Shown: piece after piece, positions 9,300-18,441 of the stretch
How the letters are laid out: each line of letters opens with the position of its first letter
How positions within the stretch are numbered: the stretch's first letter is position 1
NCBI GenBank assembly: GCA_020632715.1
Contig: JACKFA010000010.1
Location: forward strand, 248,001 to 312,000
DNA from: Deltaproteobacteria bacterium
GTDB lineage: Bacteria > Myxococcota_A > UBA9042 > PHBI01
Direction: 5' to 3'
Length of the DNA: 64,000 bases
Made by a program: the position numbers and the translations under genes
Notes under the pieces: generated by a model
What the model was told of the DNA's origin: nothing
The model's input: the letters and a program-made list of their open reading frames with translations, nothing else
The model's database searches: none

Positions 9300-10334
9300 T
9301 CAGGGCACCGCCACGACGCGGGTCCGCGGGTGCAGCGCGTAGCCCTCGCCGCGCCGCTCGAGGAGGTCGGCGAGCCCGAGGCGCCGCAACGTCGCGATCG
9401 CCGTGTAGACCCGCGCCGCGCCCGCGGCCGAGAGCACGCGCTGCCCGGGCCACCCGGCGCGGATCAGCGCCTCGACGTCGAGGCCGTCCCCGGGCGACGC
9501 CCGGTGCTGGTCGACGAGCCGCCCGAGGATGAGGCGGAGCGCCTTCCGCCGCGCGATGTCCTGCCGCTCGCCGTCGCCGACCGAGAACCAGCGCCGATCC
9601 TCGGCCACGGTGAGCGTCGGGATCGCGCGATAGCCCGCGAGCGCGGCCGTGCCGCGGCGGAGGAGGCGCGCCTCGGGCGTCACGCAGGCCGCGAGCGGGC
9701 CGTGGTCCCCGCGCCGCAGGGCCTCCTCGAGGGCGGCGACCTCGCGCGCGAAGCGGGCGCCCCGCTGCGCGACGCAGCGCGTGGCGAAGGCGAGGTGGTG
9801 GTCGCGCGCCTCGACGTCGTCGCGCGCCGCGGCGATGAGCGCGAGGGCGGCCGCGAGGAGCGGCTCGTAGTCGGGGCTCGTGACGCGCTCGTTGGCGAGG
9901 GCGTCGCGGAGATCGTCGCTCGCGCCGTCGAGGGCGTGCGTCTCGAGGCGCAGCATGGCGCGCCCGAAGAGCGCGAGCCCCTCCGCGCGGCGGACGCCGA
10001 GCGCCGCGAGGGCGTTGATGCTCTCGTCGTACACGAGCGCGGCGCGGGCGACGTCGCCGCCGAGGTGGCGGATCATCGCGAGGTAGGACAGCGCCATCGC
10101 CTCCCAGCGCGCGAGCCCGAGCCGCCCCGCGAGCGCGCGCCCCTCGTCGAGGAGGGCGAAGGCGGTGCTCGTCTCGTCGAGGGCGAGCGCCACGACGCCG
10201 AGGCTCACGGTCGCGAGCGCCTCGCCCTCCCGGTCGGCGTGCGCCCGGAGCGGCTCGAGGGCCTGCTCGAGCAGCGCCCGCGCGGCCTCGAAGCGGTGCG
10301 CGTTGTAGTGGGTCGAGGCGCAGACGGCGCGCAC
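9300..10334 (-). CDS. TPR-like protein with C-terminal winged-helix-like domain; true start unclear
   Basis: The 344 residues from GTG 10334 contain helical TPR-like pairs (for example ARALLEQALEPLRAHADREG) to about residue 220. A C-terminal stretch follows that looks like a winged helix (LVDQHRASPGDGL, then VYTAIATLRRLGLADLLERR). Together these suggest a TPR-linked transcriptional regulator. The same frame stays open upstream to a stop near 10753 and is convincingly TPR-like to about 10690 (for example TWAVAKVGLANAACARADWE), yet it contains no ATG, GTG or TTG. The GTG given here is therefore the only canonical start and probably cuts off real protein. An indel near 10690, a rare start codon or a decayed gene would each explain this. 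Confidence 0.65.
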   Translation of the reverse strand: MRAVCASTHYNAHRFEAARALLEQALEPLRAHADREGEALATVSLGVVALALDETSTAFALLDEGRALAGRLGLARWEAMALSYLAMIRHLGGDVARAALVYDESINALAALGVRRAEGLALFGRAMLRLETHALDGASDDLRDALANERVTSPDYEPLLAAALALIAAARDDVEARDHHLAFATRCVAQRGARFAREVAALEEALRRGDHGPLAACVTPEARLLRRGTAALAGYRAIPTLTVAEDRRWFSVGDGERQDIARRKALRLILGRLVDQHRASPGDGLDVEALIRAGWPGQRVLSAAGAARVYTAIATLRRLGLADLLERRGEGYALHPRTRVVAVP

Positions 10335-10799
10335 GCGGCCGATGAAGACGGGGTCGAGCTCGCCCTCGCGCGCGATGACGTCGTCGAGCTCGGCGCGGGC
10401 GCGCTCCCAGTCGGCGCGGGCGCAGGCGGCGTTGGCGAGGCCGACCTTCGCGACGGCCCAGGTGCGCGGCTCGGTCGCGCTCGCGAGGAGGCGCGCGAAG
10501 GTGTCGCGGCTCTCGGGGATCCGCCCGACGAAGCGCAGCAGGTCCCCGCGGAGGGCCGTCGCCGCGACGCGCTCGGCCGCGCCGCCGTCGTCGACCGAGG
10601 CCCGGTCGAGGAGCGCGAGCCGCTCGTGGTACGGGAGGCGTTCGTCGCGGGCCTGCGCGAGCAGGTCGGCGCTGGCGCGGTCGTCGGGGGCGATGCGGGT
10701 GCTCCTCGCGGCGGGCCGTGGGGGGGCGCGCGCGACGCCCGCGCCGGATTCTAGCAGCGCTCGGGGAAATTCTCCCGTCGCCCGAGCGCGCCGCGCGGC

Positions 10800-12608
10800 T
10801 CAGCCCTGCTCCTCGACCGTGACCGCGACCTCGAGCGTCTCGGCGCCACCGCCGACGAAGATCGTCCCCGACGTCGGCGTCGCGTCGAGGTAATTCCTAC
10901 CGATCGCGACCCGCACGTGGTCGGTCTGCGTCAGCACGCCGTTGGTCGGGTCGAAGCCCTTCCACCCGGACTCGGGCAGGTAGACCTGCGCCCACGCGTG
11001 CGTCGCCTCGGCCATGGCGCGGTTCTCGTGCTTCGGCCCGGTGTAGAGGTAGCCGCACACGTAGCGCGCCGGGATCCCGAGCAGCCGCGCGAGGCAGATG
11101 AAGACGTTCGTGAAGTCCTGACACACGCCGCGCCGCGTCGTGTAGACCTCGAACGCCGTCGTGTGCACGTTCGTCGAGCCCTGCTTGTACTCGTAGTCCC
11201 GGTAGATCGACTGGTTGATGTCGAGCAGGGTGTCGACGATGTCGTAGCCGTTCCGCTCGACGAAGCTCATGGCGTACTCGTAGAGCTCGACGAGCTGCGA
11301 CTCCGGGAGCTCGGGCGGCAGCAGGTAGGGCTGCAGCATGTGGCGCTGCCACGGCATCCAGTTCACGGGGATCGTGGTGCGCGCGTGCAGCGGGCGCAGC
11401 TCCAGCGGATCGGTGTCGAGCGCGACCACGTGCGCCATCGACTCGATGACCATCTCGGTGAACGGCCGCTCCACGACGAGGCGCCGCACGCGGTTGCCGA
11501 AGACGTCGCTGTAGTCGCGGAACTGCCCCTTCACGGACACGTTGAGCTGGTGCGCCGCGACGCGCTGCAGGCGGTCCTGGATGGGCTCGAAGCGGAAGAT
11601 GTGCGTCGAGCGCTCGACCGGCTTCGCGTAGCGGTACACCGTGCGGTGCCGGATCTCGAGGCGCCGCCGCGGCGCCTCCTGCGGCCTCGACGGCGGCATC
11701 ACGCGCGGGCGCGGCGCGGCGGGGAGCCCGGCCGGCGGCGCGGACCCCGGCGGCGGCGCGGTCGCGGCCTTGCCCGGCGGAGACACAGGCGCGGCCGGCG
11801 CGAGCGCCGCCTCCCCGGGCAGCTCGGCGAGGAGCGCCCCCTGCCGCACGAGCATGAGCCCGCCCGGCGCGAGCGGGCGCCACGCCGCGGGCACGTCGCT
11901 CTCCGACGAGAGCAGGTGCGTCGAGGCGATGACCCCCTTCCGCGCCTTCGCGCCGCGCCTCGTGAGGTCGACCTGCACCTCGTCGTCGCCGAAGATCACC
12001 TCGTCGTAGGGGGGCTTCAGCTCCCAGATCCACACTGGCTGCGCCCCCTGGCGGTCGGCGTACACCAGGACGTCGCTCCCGTCGGTGAGCGCGCAGGTGA
12101 GCGTCCCCTCGTCGTCGTACTCGCGGAGCCAGCCCTGGAGCGTCGCGAGGTCCGCCTCGCGCAGCGACTTCCACCCGGCGCGCGCCACCCGCGTCATGAC
12201 GTCGCAGAAGATCGCCTCGGTGTCGGTCGATCCGACCGGCTCGAAGATCGCGTCCGGGCCGAGCTCGACCTTCGTCGCGAGGCTCCCGGAGTGCACGAAG
12301 AGCCAGTCGCGTCGGCCCCACGAGCGCGCGAAGGGCTGCGTGTTGGCGTCCGCGATCTGCCCCCAGCGCGCCGAGCGCACGTGCGTCACGAACACCGACG
12401 ACGCGACCCGCTCCCACGCCTTCACGAGCTCGCTGCGCGCGCTCCCGGGCGGCGGCGCCGGCTCCTTGAACACGGTCGCCGACGGCTCGCGCCCCGGGTA
12501 GAAGCCGATCCCCCAGCCGTCGGGCACCTGCCGCCCCGGGTGCAGGCAGCGCAGGTCGAAGCTCGGCGAGAGCTCCCCCTCGAACGACATCGCAAGCAGG
12601 CTAGGCAT
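10800..12608 (-). CDS. Class II glutamine amidotransferase-like / transglutaminase fusion
   Basis: A 602-residue two-domain protein. Residues 1-260 match the YafJ/EgtC-type class II amidotransferase fold: PDGWGIGFYPG, then VFVTHVRSARWGQ, NTQPFARSWGRRDWLFVHSG and STDTEAIFC. The normal MCxLLAMS start reads MPSLLAMS here, so the nucleophilic Cys2 is replaced by Pro and glutaminase activity is doubtful. After a Pro-rich linker (about 270-315) comes a transglutaminase-like domain with a full triad: Cys in RRGVCQDFTNVF, His in THAWAQVYLP, Asp in KGFDPTNG. ATG 12608 is chosen because it matches the family start; ATG 12677 would add 23 residues of low-quality sequence. It follows the protease gene by about 100 nt on the same strand. 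Likely a cytoplasmic hydrolase or crosslinker of unknown substrate. Confidence 0.85.
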   Translation of the reverse strand: MPSLLAMSFEGELSPSFDLRCLHPGRQVPDGWGIGFYPGREPSATVFKEPAPPPGSARSELVKAWERVASSVFVTHVRSARWGQIADANTQPFARSWGRRDWLFVHSGSLATKVELGPDAIFEPVGSTDTEAIFCDVMTRVARAGWKSLREADLATLQGWLREYDDEGTLTCALTDGSDVLVYADRQGAQPVWIWELKPPYDEVIFGDDEVQVDLTRRGAKARKGVIASTHLLSSESDVPAAWRPLAPGGLMLVRQGALLAELPGEAALAPAAPVSPPGKAATAPPPGSAPPAGLPAAPRPRVMPPSRPQEAPRRRLEIRHRTVYRYAKPVERSTHIFRFEPIQDRLQRVAAHQLNVSVKGQFRDYSDVFGNRVRRLVVERPFTEMVIESMAHVVALDTDPLELRPLHARTTIPVNWMPWQRHMLQPYLLPPELPESQLVELYEYAMSFVERNGYDIVDTLLDINQSIYRDYEYKQGSTNVHTTAFEVYTTRRGVCQDFTNVFICLARLLGIPARYVCGYLYTGPKHENRAMAEATHAWAQVYLPESGWKGFDPTNGVLTQTDHVRVAIGRNYLDATPTSGTIFVGGGAETLEVAVTVEEQG

Positions 12609-12707
12609 CGACTCGGCGCCTCCAGGTCCAGCGCGAGACAGGCACCTAGAAGTGGCAGATCGCGCGATCGCCGGCAATGGCGGAGGCAGGCCCCCGCCCG
12701 GCGCCCG

Positions 12708-14543
12708 TCACCCGAGGGTGTCGCGCGCCCCCTGCCGGCGCGACCGCCACCCCATCGCGAGCAGCCCCAGCGCCGCCAGCAGCGCCGCGAGCCCGGCGTC
12801 CGCCGGCGCCCCGCCGCCCTGGCAGCCGCCGTCGTCGGACTTGCCCTTCACGCCGCTGACGCCGGTGTCCGCGGCGTCGGGGGCGGTCGAGTCGGCGCCG
12901 ACGACGTCCGGCACGATCTCCTCGACCACCTGCTCCGCCTCGACCTCGACCGGCTCGGGGCCGACCTCGGCCACCGGCTCCGGCCCGGGCTCCACCTCGG
13001 GCTCGGGCCCGGGGCCGGGCTCCGTGCAGTGACCGTCGCCGCCGCAGACCTGCCCGGACTCGCAGTTCTGCACCTGCTGGCTCGGGTCGTCGCAGTCGGG
13101 ATCGTAGGCCCCGCACTCGCAGTCGCAGTCGTCGTGCGTGCCGTACCAGGAGCGGCGGCACTCCCAGGCGTCGGGGATCGACGACTCGCAGGTGCCGTCG
13201 CTCTGGCAGGCGCTCCCGGGCGCGCAGTTCTTGATGCGCTGGCTCGGGTCGTCGCAGTCGGGATCGTAGGCGCCGCAGTCGCAGTCGCAGCCGTCGCCGG
13301 CGGCGTAGTTGCGGTCGCGGCAGGTCCAGTCGGCCGGGAAGTCGACCTCGCAGGTGCCGTCCGGGTTGCAGGCGCTCCCGGGCGCGCAGTTCAGCACGTC
13401 GAGCTGCGGGATGTCGCAGTCGGGGTCGTAGGCGCCGCAGGCGCAGTCGCAGTCGTCGCCGACGCCGTACCACGCGGGGTTGCACCGCCACTCGGCCGGC
13501 ACCGCGAGGAGCCCGCCGGAGCAGTCCTGCTCGCAGCTCTCGAGGGTCTCGCCGTCCGTGCAGAAGCCGTCGCCGCAGGTCGGCGTGTCGTCGCCGCAGA
13601 GGGGCAGGCTCGGGTAGCCCTTGTCGCACACGGCGGAGATCGCCCAGTAGGCGTACATCACGCTCTCCTCGGCGTCCGCCTCGTCGAGCACGTTGACGAT
13701 GTTGCAGTTGCCGCGGCGCTCGTAGTCCGCGGCGCCGTCCGTGAGGACGCCGAGGAGCTGCCGGTCGGCGCCGAACACGCCCGAGCCGCTGTTGCCGGCG
13801 AAGCTGTCGACCGACGCGACGAAGTAGTCCCCCGCCGACGTGCGTGGCTGCTGCACGTGCCCGCCCTCGTCGACCTTCAGCGGGAGCCCGCTCGGGTAGC
13901 CGAGCATGAGCAGCGGCGTGCCCTGGGTGAGCGTGGTCTGCGGCGCGACGATCGCCGGCGCGCGGCCGGTGACCGGGCGATCGAGCTGCACCACGGCGAT
14001 GTCGTGGAAGCCCGGGAGGTCGACGGGGCCGTTCACCACGACGTCGACGCAGCTGTAGACGTCGTCCGCCGAGACGACCGCGAGGTCGCCGTCGCCCTCG
14101 TAGAGGAAGTCGAAGACCCAGGCGGAGCTCGCGCAATCGGAGAGCGAGCCCGCGCAGTGCGCGGCCGTGATGACGAGGTCGTCGTCGATGAGGGTGCCCG
14201 AGCACGACGCCGTCGTCGGCTGGGTCAGGAAGAGCTGGTCCGAGCAGAGGTTCTCGGTCTGCTGGAGCGTGAAGCGCGTGTCGAGGCTCACGTCGCCGCT
14301 CGCGGCGACCTGCACGGAGTCCCAGTCGATCATCGCGGCGGAGGCGCCGCGCGCGAAGTCCCGCAGCGACTCGTCCTCGACGGCGTACCAGTCGAGGCGG
14401 CTGTCGTCGCCGTAGACGACCGCGGCGCTCGTCTGCTCGAGCGCGGGCGAAGAGGTCGAAGGAGCGCTCTTCTCCGCCCCGCACGCGGCGGAGACCAGGG
14501 CCAGGAGCGCGGGGAGCGAAGCGAGGGTGAGTTGCCGACTCAT
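12708..14543 (-). CDS. Secreted trypsin-like serine protease with Cys-rich stalk and MYXO-CTERM-like tail
   Basis: A 611-residue exported protease. The signal peptide ends in a lipobox-like SAAC (Cys21). The S1 domain shows all three catalytic residues: His129 (VITAAHC), Asp181 (FHDIAVVQL) and Ser252 (FAGNSGSG). Three Cys-rich repeats of about 60 residues follow (each with GDxCDCxCGAYDPDCD), then a Pro/Glu/Val stalk. It ends in a GC-hydrophobic-Arg tail (LAALLAALGLLAMGWRSRR), like the MYXO-CTERM sorting signals of Myxococcota. A lipobox plus a C-terminal anchor is unusual; the N-terminal site may instead be cut by signal peptidase I. Upstream is a 465-bp divergent gap shared with the next lipoprotein. 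Confidence 0.88.
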   Translation of the reverse strand: MSRQLTLASLPALLALVSAACGAEKSAPSTSSPALEQTSAAVVYGDDSRLDWYAVEDESLRDFARGASAAMIDWDSVQVAASGDVSLDTRFTLQQTENLCSDQLFLTQPTTASCSGTLIDDDLVITAAHCAGSLSDCASSAWVFDFLYEGDGDLAVVSADDVYSCVDVVVNGPVDLPGFHDIAVVQLDRPVTGRAPAIVAPQTTLTQGTPLLMLGYPSGLPLKVDEGGHVQQPRTSAGDYFVASVDSFAGNSGSGVFGADRQLLGVLTDGAADYERRGNCNIVNVLDEADAEESVMYAYWAISAVCDKGYPSLPLCGDDTPTCGDGFCTDGETLESCEQDCSGGLLAVPAEWRCNPAWYGVGDDCDCACGAYDPDCDIPQLDVLNCAPGSACNPDGTCEVDFPADWTCRDRNYAAGDGCDCDCGAYDPDCDDPSQRIKNCAPGSACQSDGTCESSIPDAWECRRSWYGTHDDCDCECGAYDPDCDDPSQQVQNCESGQVCGGDGHCTEPGPGPEPEVEPGPEPVAEVGPEPVEVEAEQVVEEIVPDVVGADSTAPDAADTGVSGVKGKSDDGGCQGGGAPADAGLAALLAALGLLAMGWRSRRQGARDTLG

Positions 14544-15008
14544 GCCGCACGCATCGCGCGCCTGCGGCGTCGCCGCAATCCGGTTCCGAACTTCGAACCG
14601 CCCGATGTCACGGGGGGTTCCGGGGGGGATAAGTCGACTCGCGGGTCGCGGGACCAGCCACTGCCACCGCGTCCGCGCGAGTCGTGTGGGTGCGAGCAGC
14701 CATCCTTCGTGCGCTCACGATTATGGCAACGGCTCGTCGCCCGTGTTCGTTGAGCGCCGTGACGAACATGTCTGTAACCGGGTCGCGGGTTTGCGTTACA
14801 TCGCTGAACACGCTGGCGATGTTTCGTCACCGCCCGCCGATGCGCGAGATCCTGTCTCCGTGCGCACCGCGTCAGGGACACACTGGACCGGACGCTGGCC
14901 GGCGCGCGCTTGGCCTGGGTCTTGCTCATCTCCCTCCCGCCACGGTCTGCGCGCAGGCTCCCGCCGCGCACGCGACCGCCGCCCACAAGACGCCGAGGAG
15001 GTTTCGAC
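14544..15008. other. Divergent intergenic region with two inverted repeats
   Basis: No gene is supported here. The gap separates the protease start (minus) from a lipoprotein start (plus), so it should hold promoters for both. One hairpin has 8-bp arms GACTCGCG 14636-14643 and CGCGAGTC 14676-14683, with a nested 5-bp stem. A second inverted repeat, TGTTCGT 14744-14750 and ACGAACA 14762-14768, lies in a locally A+T-richer patch and could be a regulator site. No convincing -35/-10 pair was found. Confidence 0.4.
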
Positions 15009-16514
15009 ATGATGACGACCAGCCGCTCGCGATCGACCCGGAACGCCCCACCTTGGAGTACCCGCGCCCCGACGCGCTGGACGACGCGTGCTCCAGTCGC
15101 CGTGGCGCTCGGCGCCCTCGCCCTCCTCGCCGCCTGCGGCGACGACGGCGGCGGCAACGCGCGCGAGCCCCTCGCCGCGACCGAGGTCGCGCCGCTCGCG
15201 TCCGCCAACGTCCACGCCCTCGCGACCGCGTGGCGCGTCGGCGCCGCCTGGTCGGCCGACGCCGAGCTCGTCGGCGACATGCTCGGGGACCTCCCGATCG
15301 TCGGCGCGGATCCCGAGACGGGCGGCGATCCCGACCGCGCCTTCGACGCGCGCCTCGACGATCTCGCCGACAAGCTCGCGAGCGAGGTCTTCGTCGCGGA
15401 GAACGTCGTCTCGGACGACGGGATGACCATCGTCTACGAGCTGCCGCTCAGCATGGTCTGCTGGGACGAGGAGAGCCGCCCCGAGTGCCAGGCGCGCTGG
15501 GCCGACGAGCCCGTGCGGCTCGCCGTCTCGTCGCGCGCCGAGGGCGAGCTGACCATCGACCTCCGGGTCGGCGACCCGCCCGTCGCGCCGATGACCTTCA
15601 CGGTCGCGCCCGAGCGCGCGTCGGCGACGGTGTCGCTCGCGCCGCTCCTCGCGCTCCTCGAGCGGACGGGCGCCCTCGACGCGGGCGACGACGGCCTCGC
15701 GATCGACGAGCTCAGCGGCAAGGTGACGCTCGCCATCGCGAAGGTGGGCGACCACGGGGTCACGGTCTCGGCGGCCCTCGACCAGGCGCTCGCCCTGCGC
15801 GCGTCGGGCCAGGGCGCCGTCGTGACGGCGTCGGTCGGCCGCTCCACGGCGTCGGCGACGTTCGACGCCGCGGCGCGCACGGTGGACGTCGGCCTCGACG
15901 TCGGCGCCATCGCGCTCGACGCGCCCTTCGCGCTCCTGATGGGCGACGACGGCGCGGGCGTGAGCCTCGCGACGAAGCTCCAGGTGGACGTCCCCGGCGT
16001 CACGGCGGACCTCTTCGTCGACGACGCCGCGGGCACCGTGGACGTCGCCGGCTTCGGGCTCGGGACGCGGCAGACCACCGTGAAGGTCGGCGGGAGCACG
16101 ATCCTCGCGCTCGACCTGAACCCGGGCGCCGGCCGCGACGTCGACATGCACCTCGTCGCGCTCGGTGACGGCGCGCGGGAGATCAGCGTGTCGCCGTCGC
16201 TCGAGCTGCGCGTGAAGCTCGCGCTCGCGAGCCTCGCGAGCATCGAGCCGGGCTTCGACGCCGGCTGGGCGAACAGCGAGACGCTGACCATCCGGCTCGA
16301 CGGCGCGCCGGCGCCGACCGTGCGGAGCGGCGCCGACGGCGTCACGGAGATCGTCGCCGGGAAGCTGACCTACGGCTCCACCGCGGCGCCGGAGCTCGGC
16401 TTCACGGCGAGCGCGGGGCAGTGCGTCGTCTCCCCCGACGACGACGGCGAGGGCGACGGGGGCGAGGACGCCCACCCCTTCGCCTCGCTCATCGTCACGA
16501 GCTGCGAGCGCTGA
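15009..16514 (+). CDS. Hypothetical lipoprotein
   Basis: A 501-residue lipoprotein of unknown function. An unusually long basic N-region (about 27 residues, rich in Arg/Thr/Ser) precedes the hydrophobic core and lipobox (LLAAC, Cys43). The mature part is Asp/Ala/Val-rich and probably beta-structured, with one CWDEESRPEC cysteine pair near residue 155 and an acidic patch (DDDGEGDGGEDAH) near the end. ATG 15009 is chosen because it follows GAGGAGG at ideal spacing; the frame is open 99 nt further up but lacks a ribosome-binding site there. The next lipoprotein starts 60 nt downstream on the same strand. Confidence 0.78.
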   Translation: MMTTSRSRSTRNAPPWSTRAPTRWTTRAPVAVALGALALLAACGDDGGGNAREPLAATEVAPLASANVHALATAWRVGAAWSADAELVGDMLGDLPIVGADPETGGDPDRAFDARLDDLADKLASEVFVAENVVSDDGMTIVYELPLSMVCWDEESRPECQARWADEPVRLAVSSRAEGELTIDLRVGDPPVAPMTFTVAPERASATVSLAPLLALLERTGALDAGDDGLAIDELSGKVTLAIAKVGDHGVTVSAALDQALALRASGQGAVVTASVGRSTASATFDAAARTVDVGLDVGAIALDAPFALLMGDDGAGVSLATKLQVDVPGVTADLFVDDAAGTVDVAGFGLGTRQTTVKVGGSTILALDLNPGAGRDVDMHLVALGDGAREISVSPSLELRVKLALASLASIEPGFDAGWANSETLTIRLDGAPAPTVRSGADGVTEIVAGKLTYGSTAAPELGFTASAGQCVVSPDDDGEGDGGEDAHPFASLIVTSCER

Positions 16515-16530
16515 GCCCGCGTGGGGTACT

Positions 16531-16566
16531 CTCCGTCGCGCCCTGCTACATTCGGGCGCGACGGAG
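16531..16566 (+). promoter_or_regulatory. Hairpin covering the Shine-Dalgarno of the next gene
   Basis: A perfect 12-bp stem (CTCCGTCGCGCC 16531-16542 with GGCGCGACGGAG 16555-16566) with a 12-nt loop lies between two lipoprotein genes. Its 3' arm contains the first bases of the GGAGGAGA ribosome-binding site (16563-16570) of the gene at 16575. It could hide that site in the mRNA, act as a partial terminator for the gene ending at 16514, or both. The loop contains TACATT (16547-16552), a possible -10 box. Pairing is seen directly; the role is inferred. Confidence 0.5.
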
Positions 16567-16574
16567 GAGAGCCC

Positions 16575-18392
16575 ATGGGTCGACACCGAGACACCGCCGC
16601 GCGCGTCGCGGCCGCCGCGCTCGCCGCGCTGACGGCGCTCACGGCCTGCGGCGACGACGGCGGGGAGCAGCTCCCGCCCTGCACGGTCTGCGATCTGCCC
16701 GCGCCCGCCGTGGACGTCGCGCGCGACTGGCTCCAGTGGGGGCGAGGCCCGGCTCACGCAGGCGCCGCCGCGGTCGTCGCGCAGCCGCTCGCGCGGATCG
16801 TCGACCAGGTCGTCGTGGACGGCGCCGTCGAGGACGAGAAGGCCCTCGCTTCGGGGAACCTGCTCGTGCACTACCAGGCGCCGCTCCCCATCGGCGGGAC
16901 CGACGTCCTCATGGCGTTCAAGCGCGGGAGCCTGAAGGCCTGCCCGCCGACCGGCGGCAGCGCCAACTCCTGCGGCAGCGGCACCTGGGACCAGCTCACG
17001 TGGGGCGAGCGCCTGTATCGCCTGCAGGATGGGCGCCTGCGCGTCGTCTGGGAGCACGCGTCCGACTGGAAGCCGCTCCCCGACCTCGGCGGCCTGAGCG
17101 GCTGGCAGCCCGTCTTCCACGCCGTGGTCGCCCCCGACGGGACGGTCGTCGTGCCCGCGGCGCACGGCGCCATCGTGCGCCTCGATCGCTCGACGGGCGC
17201 CGAGCTCGCGCGCGTGGCGCCCTTCGGCGACGCCGCGGACACCTTCGTGACCGGCCCGCCGACCGTCGACGACGCAGGCCGCGTCTACTACCACGCCCTC
17301 ACCGTCGACCCGGCGGACCCGTGGGCGCAGGACGCGCGCGGCGCCTGGCTCGTGCGCGTCGACCCCGACGGCGAGGTCACGAAGGTCGATCTGACGACGC
17401 TCGTCCCCGACGCGCCGGCCGGCGACGGCGCGTGCAAGAGCCAGTTCCGGACGCCGGACCTGCCGTGGCCGCCGAGCCCGGAGGCCGAGCCGACGACGCT
17501 CGCGTGCGGGTCGCAGCGGGCCGGGGTCAACGTGGCGCCGGCGATCGCGGCGGACGGGGCGGTCGTCACCGTGACGCGCGCGCACCGGACGGGGCGCTAC
17601 GGCTACGTCGTGGCGCTCGAGCCGGACCTGACGCTGCGCTGGGCGACGTCCCTGCGCGGGCTCCTCCATGACGGCTGCGGCTCGCGCCTCATGCCGCCGA
17701 CGGGCACCCCCGGCGGGTGCCGCGCGGGCGCGGTGCCGGGGGTCGACCCGGCGACGAACGAGCTGCCGGCGGCGGTGGTGAGCGACCAGTCGTCGGCGTC
17801 GCCGGTCGTGACGCCCGACGGGGGCGTGCTCTACGGCGCGTACACCCGCTACAACGGCGCGCGCGGGCACCTCGTGGCGCTCGACGCGGGCGGCGCGCTG
17901 CGCGCCACGTACGACTTCGGCTGGGACACGACGCCGGCGGTGTGGGAGCACGACGGGACGTACTCGGTGATCGTGAAGGAGAACGCCTACGGCGCGGGCT
18001 CCTACTGCAGCGACGACGCGCTGTGCCCGAAGAGCGCGGAGGGGCCGTACCAGGTGACGCAGCTCACGCCGGACCTCGACGTCGAGTGGCAGTTCACGAT
18101 GTCGAACACGCTCGCGTGCCGCCGGGACAAGAAGGGCGCCATGGTGTGCGACGGGGCGCGGCACCCCGAGAGCTTCGAGCTGTGCGTCAACGCGCCGGCC
18201 GTGGACGCCGACGGGACCGTGCTCGTGAACGCCGAGGACGGGCGTCTCTACGCGATCGCCCAGGGCGGGACGGTGCGCGACAGCGTCTTCCTCGACGAGG
18301 CGCTCGGCGCGGCCTACACGCCGGTCGCGCTCGGGCGGGACGGGGTGGTCTTCGCGCAGAACAACGGGCGCATGTTCGTGGTGGGGCCGTGA
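16575..18392 (+). CDS. PQQ-like beta-propeller lipoprotein
   Basis: A 605-residue lipoprotein (lipobox ALTAC, Cys25). The body has PQQ-type propeller blades: DWLQWGRGPAHAG at the start of the mature protein, GAIVRLDRSTGAELARVA, GHLVALDAGGALRATYDFGW and the closing DGRLYAIAQGG. This architecture is shared by BamB-like and quinoprotein propellers, but no Trp-docking set or metal site for PQQ was identified, so a structural or binding role is more likely than dehydrogenase activity. About ten cysteines probably form disulfides. The start follows GGAGGAGA, part of which lies in the hairpin just upstream. Confidence 0.8.
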   Translation: MGRHRDTAARVAAAALAALTALTACGDDGGEQLPPCTVCDLPAPAVDVARDWLQWGRGPAHAGAAAVVAQPLARIVDQVVVDGAVEDEKALASGNLLVHYQAPLPIGGTDVLMAFKRGSLKACPPTGGSANSCGSGTWDQLTWGERLYRLQDGRLRVVWEHASDWKPLPDLGGLSGWQPVFHAVVAPDGTVVVPAAHGAIVRLDRSTGAELARVAPFGDAADTFVTGPPTVDDAGRVYYHALTVDPADPWAQDARGAWLVRVDPDGEVTKVDLTTLVPDAPAGDGACKSQFRTPDLPWPPSPEAEPTTLACGSQRAGVNVAPAIAADGAVVTVTRAHRTGRYGYVVALEPDLTLRWATSLRGLLHDGCGSRLMPPTGTPGGCRAGAVPGVDPATNELPAAVVSDQSSASPVVTPDGGVLYGAYTRYNGARGHLVALDAGGALRATYDFGWDTTPAVWEHDGTYSVIVKENAYGAGSYCSDDALCPKSAEGPYQVTQLTPDLDVEWQFTMSNTLACRRDKKGAMVCDGARHPESFELCVNAPAVDADGTVLVNAEDGRLYAIAQGGTVRDSVFLDEALGAAYTPVALGRDGVVFAQNNGRMFVVGP

Positions 18393-18441
18393 CCGTGGGC
18401 GCCGCTGCGCGCTCGCCTCGCTCGCTCGTGGGTCGGGGTGT

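Noticed and set aside
14527..15430. Open frames on both strands in the gap at 14.5-15 kb
   Set aside because: Composition is noncoding-like, they overlap the lipoprotein and protease starts, and no family features are visible.
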